DNA of 64,000 nucleotides from DATBQN01 sp963755825. Its GTDB lineage: Bacteria > Acidobacteriota > Thermoanaerobaculia > Multivoradales > UBA5704. The notes under the pieces are model-generated. The model saw only the letters and a list, made by a program, of their open reading frames with translations, did not search any database and was not told the DNA's origin. The stretch spans positions 1,860,001 to 1,924,000 of the forward strand of contig CAVWLA010000001.1 in assembly GCA_963755825.1 (NCBI GenBank), read 5' to 3'. Below, piece by piece: positions 62,801 to 64,000 of this stretch; position 1 is the stretch's first letter; the number at the start of each line of letters is the position of its first letter. The translations under genes were made by a program, and so were the position numbers.

Positions 62801-64000
62801 GATCGACGAGACCGGCGGCGCCAAGCGGCCGTTGAAGACCTTCGCCTACGCGACGGCCAACGTCGGCAGCGATGCCGCCAACGGCAAGCTGCGCACCGGC
62901 TGGCGCTACAACTACCCGCTGCTCGGCGGCACCACCTACACCTCGCTCATCGGGCAGACCTATACCTACCAGGGGGCGGGCGGCCGGGTATCGCAGCGCA
63001 CCCTCGCCCACACCTTCAACGGCAGCGCCTCGGAGTCGTTCAACGAGACCTTCTCCTACGACGGCCTCGGCCATCTCGCCTCGACCGGCTACCCGCAGTG
63101 CACCTTCGCCGCCTGCAGCGGCGTCGCCGCAACGCCGCGGACGATCACCTACGGCTACACCAAGGGTCTGCTGACCGGCGTGCCCGGCTACACAGCGCAG
63201 ATCGCCGGCGAGGCGGCGGGGACGGGCATCACCTACGGCGGCAACCTCCTCGTCACCCAGGTGCAGCACGCCAACGGCATGCTCGACCTGCAGGCCGCCG
63301 ACGCGCACGCCATGGCGCGACCGGCCGCCGTCTCCTCGTCGTCGACCTCCATGGGCCTCGCCTCGTGGTCCTCGGGGAGCTACGTCTACGACGGCGCCGG
63401 CAACATCACCCAGATCGGCGGCAGCACCTATCTCTACGACGGGGTGAGCCGGCTCGCCGCGAGCACCCAGTCGCTCGCCGGCAACGGCATCGGCTCGACG
63501 GTCTCGCAGAGCTTCACCTACGACGCCTTCGGCAACCTGCAGTCGACCGCCGGCAGCGGCGGCCTCAACACGCCGACCAGCTCGACGACCAACCGGCTGA
63601 CCGGCGCCGGCACGGCCTACGACGCCGCCGGCAACCTGACCGCCTGGAACGGCGCCACCTACGAGTACGACGCCTTCGACCAGATGAAGCACTACGTGTC
63701 GGGCACTGAGGAGTGGCTCTACATATACGACGCCGACGACGAGCGCGCCTGGTCGTTCAAGCCGGGCGTCGCCGGCACCAGCGTCCGCTTCGATCGCTGG
63801 ACCCTCCGCGACCTCGGCGGCAAGGCTCTCCGCACCTACGAGGCGTCGGGCTACAACTGGACCGGCAGCTGGGTCGAGGACGACATCTACCGCGACGGCC
63901 TCCTCCTCGCCGCCGAGACCCCCACCGGCCCCCGCCACTTCCACCTCGACCACCTGGGAACCCCCCGCCTGATCACCGGCGGCACGGGCACCCAGCTCGC
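59847..64000 (+). CDS. RHS/YD-repeat protein, 3' end outside window
   Basis: At least 1384 residues, still open at the window end. A signal peptide (IVAAGLLLALAAALAPRPASA) precedes AQDDPVNRARGLSANAAYLIGDIDAVNLYNGNLTVALPLG, a common start of RHS-type wall proteins. The N-terminal ~550 residues are beta-rich; from about 720 on there are many YD repeats (SYAYDAMERVTSV, YDRQGRLASVTEPSG, YGYDVGNRLATVS, FAYDNRGLLDWE, LTYDAAERVTEI, YVYDGAGNITQIG, TAYDAAGNLTAWNG). FHLDHLGTPRLIT near the end is the RHS core motif, after which the variable toxin or effector tip normally comes; that tip is not visible. Probably a secreted, cocoon-forming polymorphic protein. Confidence 0.9.
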   Translation, partial: MNDRSPHARAAARLAPAHRRRSIVAAGLLLALAAALAPRPASAQDDPVNRARGLSANAAYLIGDIDAVNLYNGNLTVALPLGGSYPVGGPLSYGLALHYNSGVWNLETGPPCHDTSAPVDANLDVFHNAGIGWRVSLGELYPPNDPPYNDSPGTWLYVSADGSKHSFFPTLHNFETVDPNVFYSRDGTYLRLKLLANGSKTIELPNGLVHTFGADNRLTQMAALYKSGGVATDVVNVTYLTNEWDLADTQGRVQRVYFRAAAPGLGQVDHVTVTAFGGTTATYQLTYADTSIARHRQDNDLCDSDTVTAPLLQSLRLPDGSLDSLTYALDNSFINGNYQVPGTLISLTLPTFGRFDYVYQAYSFRHPGSGTPMLWVSTSDGIFTKTTTDVSGASLGTWTYSQATRAGSSVNEQRTLVTSPLGHQTYHYFNSWGGNWTEGLPFSPDLTDSSGTHNLSTEAYRGAVGGTLLRSTYLRFTDDSVSAVNHAGQTAYNSFNGRVESQRTVYWDDGGTYADVDYSAFDGLGHYRASATSGSFPGNNARTTDVDYNPAQGTYHVDPLTNNLYPDHNFAMLAATSPWVLETSNYAWSAESGNTAFTSTCYDGTTGFLLRKRTHLANGSAAGATDLLAVFDPTVQGDVAMERYYGGDTQALSTAGSLCPLALPASPVYEISHGYQGGVLASSRYLNPSNGAALSFLSLDQTIDTGSGLIASIRDTAGQSTSYAYDAMERVTSVAPPGLLATSYAYTRASAGAAAVVDVTTSQTHNQILFDGLGRVWRETQQLPDFWNVRETLYDGAGNRASVSELQVGNPVQKTQYLTYDPFGRPALVRPADSTSANGFAHDISLAYAGVRTTTRAVRVGETLSGTTVAESPVTTTESYDRQGRLASVTEPSGAGGANVTTTYGYDVGNRLATVSTTGSGVAQTRAFAYDNRGLLDWENHPEKGASGNGTVSYLSYDARGHSHRKIDGPNDLTLTYDAAERVTEIDETGGAKRPLKTFAYATANVGSDAANGKLRTGWRYNYPLLGGTTYTSLIGQTYTYQGAGGRVSQRTLAHTFNGSASESFNETFSYDGLGHLASTGYPQCTFAACSGVAATPRTITYGYTKGLLTGVPGYTAQIAGEAAGTGITYGGNLLVTQVQHANGMLDLQAADAHAMARPAAVSSSSTSMGLASWSSGSYVYDGAGNITQIGGSTYLYDGVSRLAASTQSLAGNGIGSTVSQSFTYDAFGNLQSTAGSGGLNTPTSSTTNRLTGAGTAYDAAGNLTAWNGATYEYDAFDQMKHYVSGTEEWLYIYDADDERAWSFKPGVAGTSVRFDRWTLRDLGGKALRTYEASGYNWTGSWVEDDIYRDGLLLAAETPTGPRHFHLDHLGTPRLITGGTGTQL

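Overview
The window is very GC-rich (roughly 70% or more), densely packed and bacterial. The gene mix points to a member of the Acidobacteriota, perhaps near Thermoanaerobaculia: an imuA-imuB pair, several DinB-fold proteins, IPTL-CTERM surface protein, CHAT/caspase-like peptidases, RHS protein, transketolase-transaldolase pair. This placement is inference; no rRNA or other phylogenetic marker was found, and no tRNA or CRISPR array was seen.

Layout. 1-4 kb: partial lhgO, pdxH, then divergent imuA-imuB. 3.8-8.9 kb: three tandem paralogous exported proteins (two almost identical) and a small outer-membrane barrel. 9-17.9 kb: typA, an orphan YgiT-type zinc finger, an esterase/TPR protein, an M20 peptidase, a REP-associated transposase (RAYT) and a CxxCH protein. 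The neighbourhood of the transposase, and genes up to 13 kb away, carry copies of the core GGTGCCAGG, nearly always in pairs, twice in frame inside coding sequence. 18-24.7 kb: exported OB-like protein, DinB protein, M28 peptidase, SDR, hydrolase, gpmA. 24.8-31.3 kb: a 2163-residue IPTL-CTERM surface protein.

32-42.3 kb is the most interesting region: an ECF sigma factor, a zinc-finger membrane anti-sigma factor and a large TPR-CHAT protein in one operon, a hidden 55-residue peptide gene, a convergent operon of a caspase/gingipain-like protein, a Cys-rich exported protein and a membrane-anchored CHAT protein, and a divergent small exported protein. Three transcription units here start with the same ECF-type promoter, CTAAACC-N15-GGATCTAT, with exactly the same spacing; a fourth, one-mismatch copy sits inside the sigma gene itself, ahead of the anti-sigma gene. 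I read the locus as a sigma-controlled regulon built around two CHAT proteases, a caspase-like peptidase and small possible substrates.

42.4-64 kb: DHA2-type MFS exporter, tkt-tal (pentose phosphate pathway), HAD protein, degenerate HxxGH protein, EEP nuclease/phosphatase, DUF488, two DinB proteins, a 40-bp palindromic tandem array, a five-gene operon (DinB, GNAT, YdeI, MenC/NSAR, thioesterase), an MscS-FHA channel coupled to a pseudokinase, FkbM methyltransferase, a 21-bp tandem array, and a window-truncated RHS protein. Several genes appear to start at CTG or ACG codons placed a normal distance after strong Shine-Dalgarno sequences.
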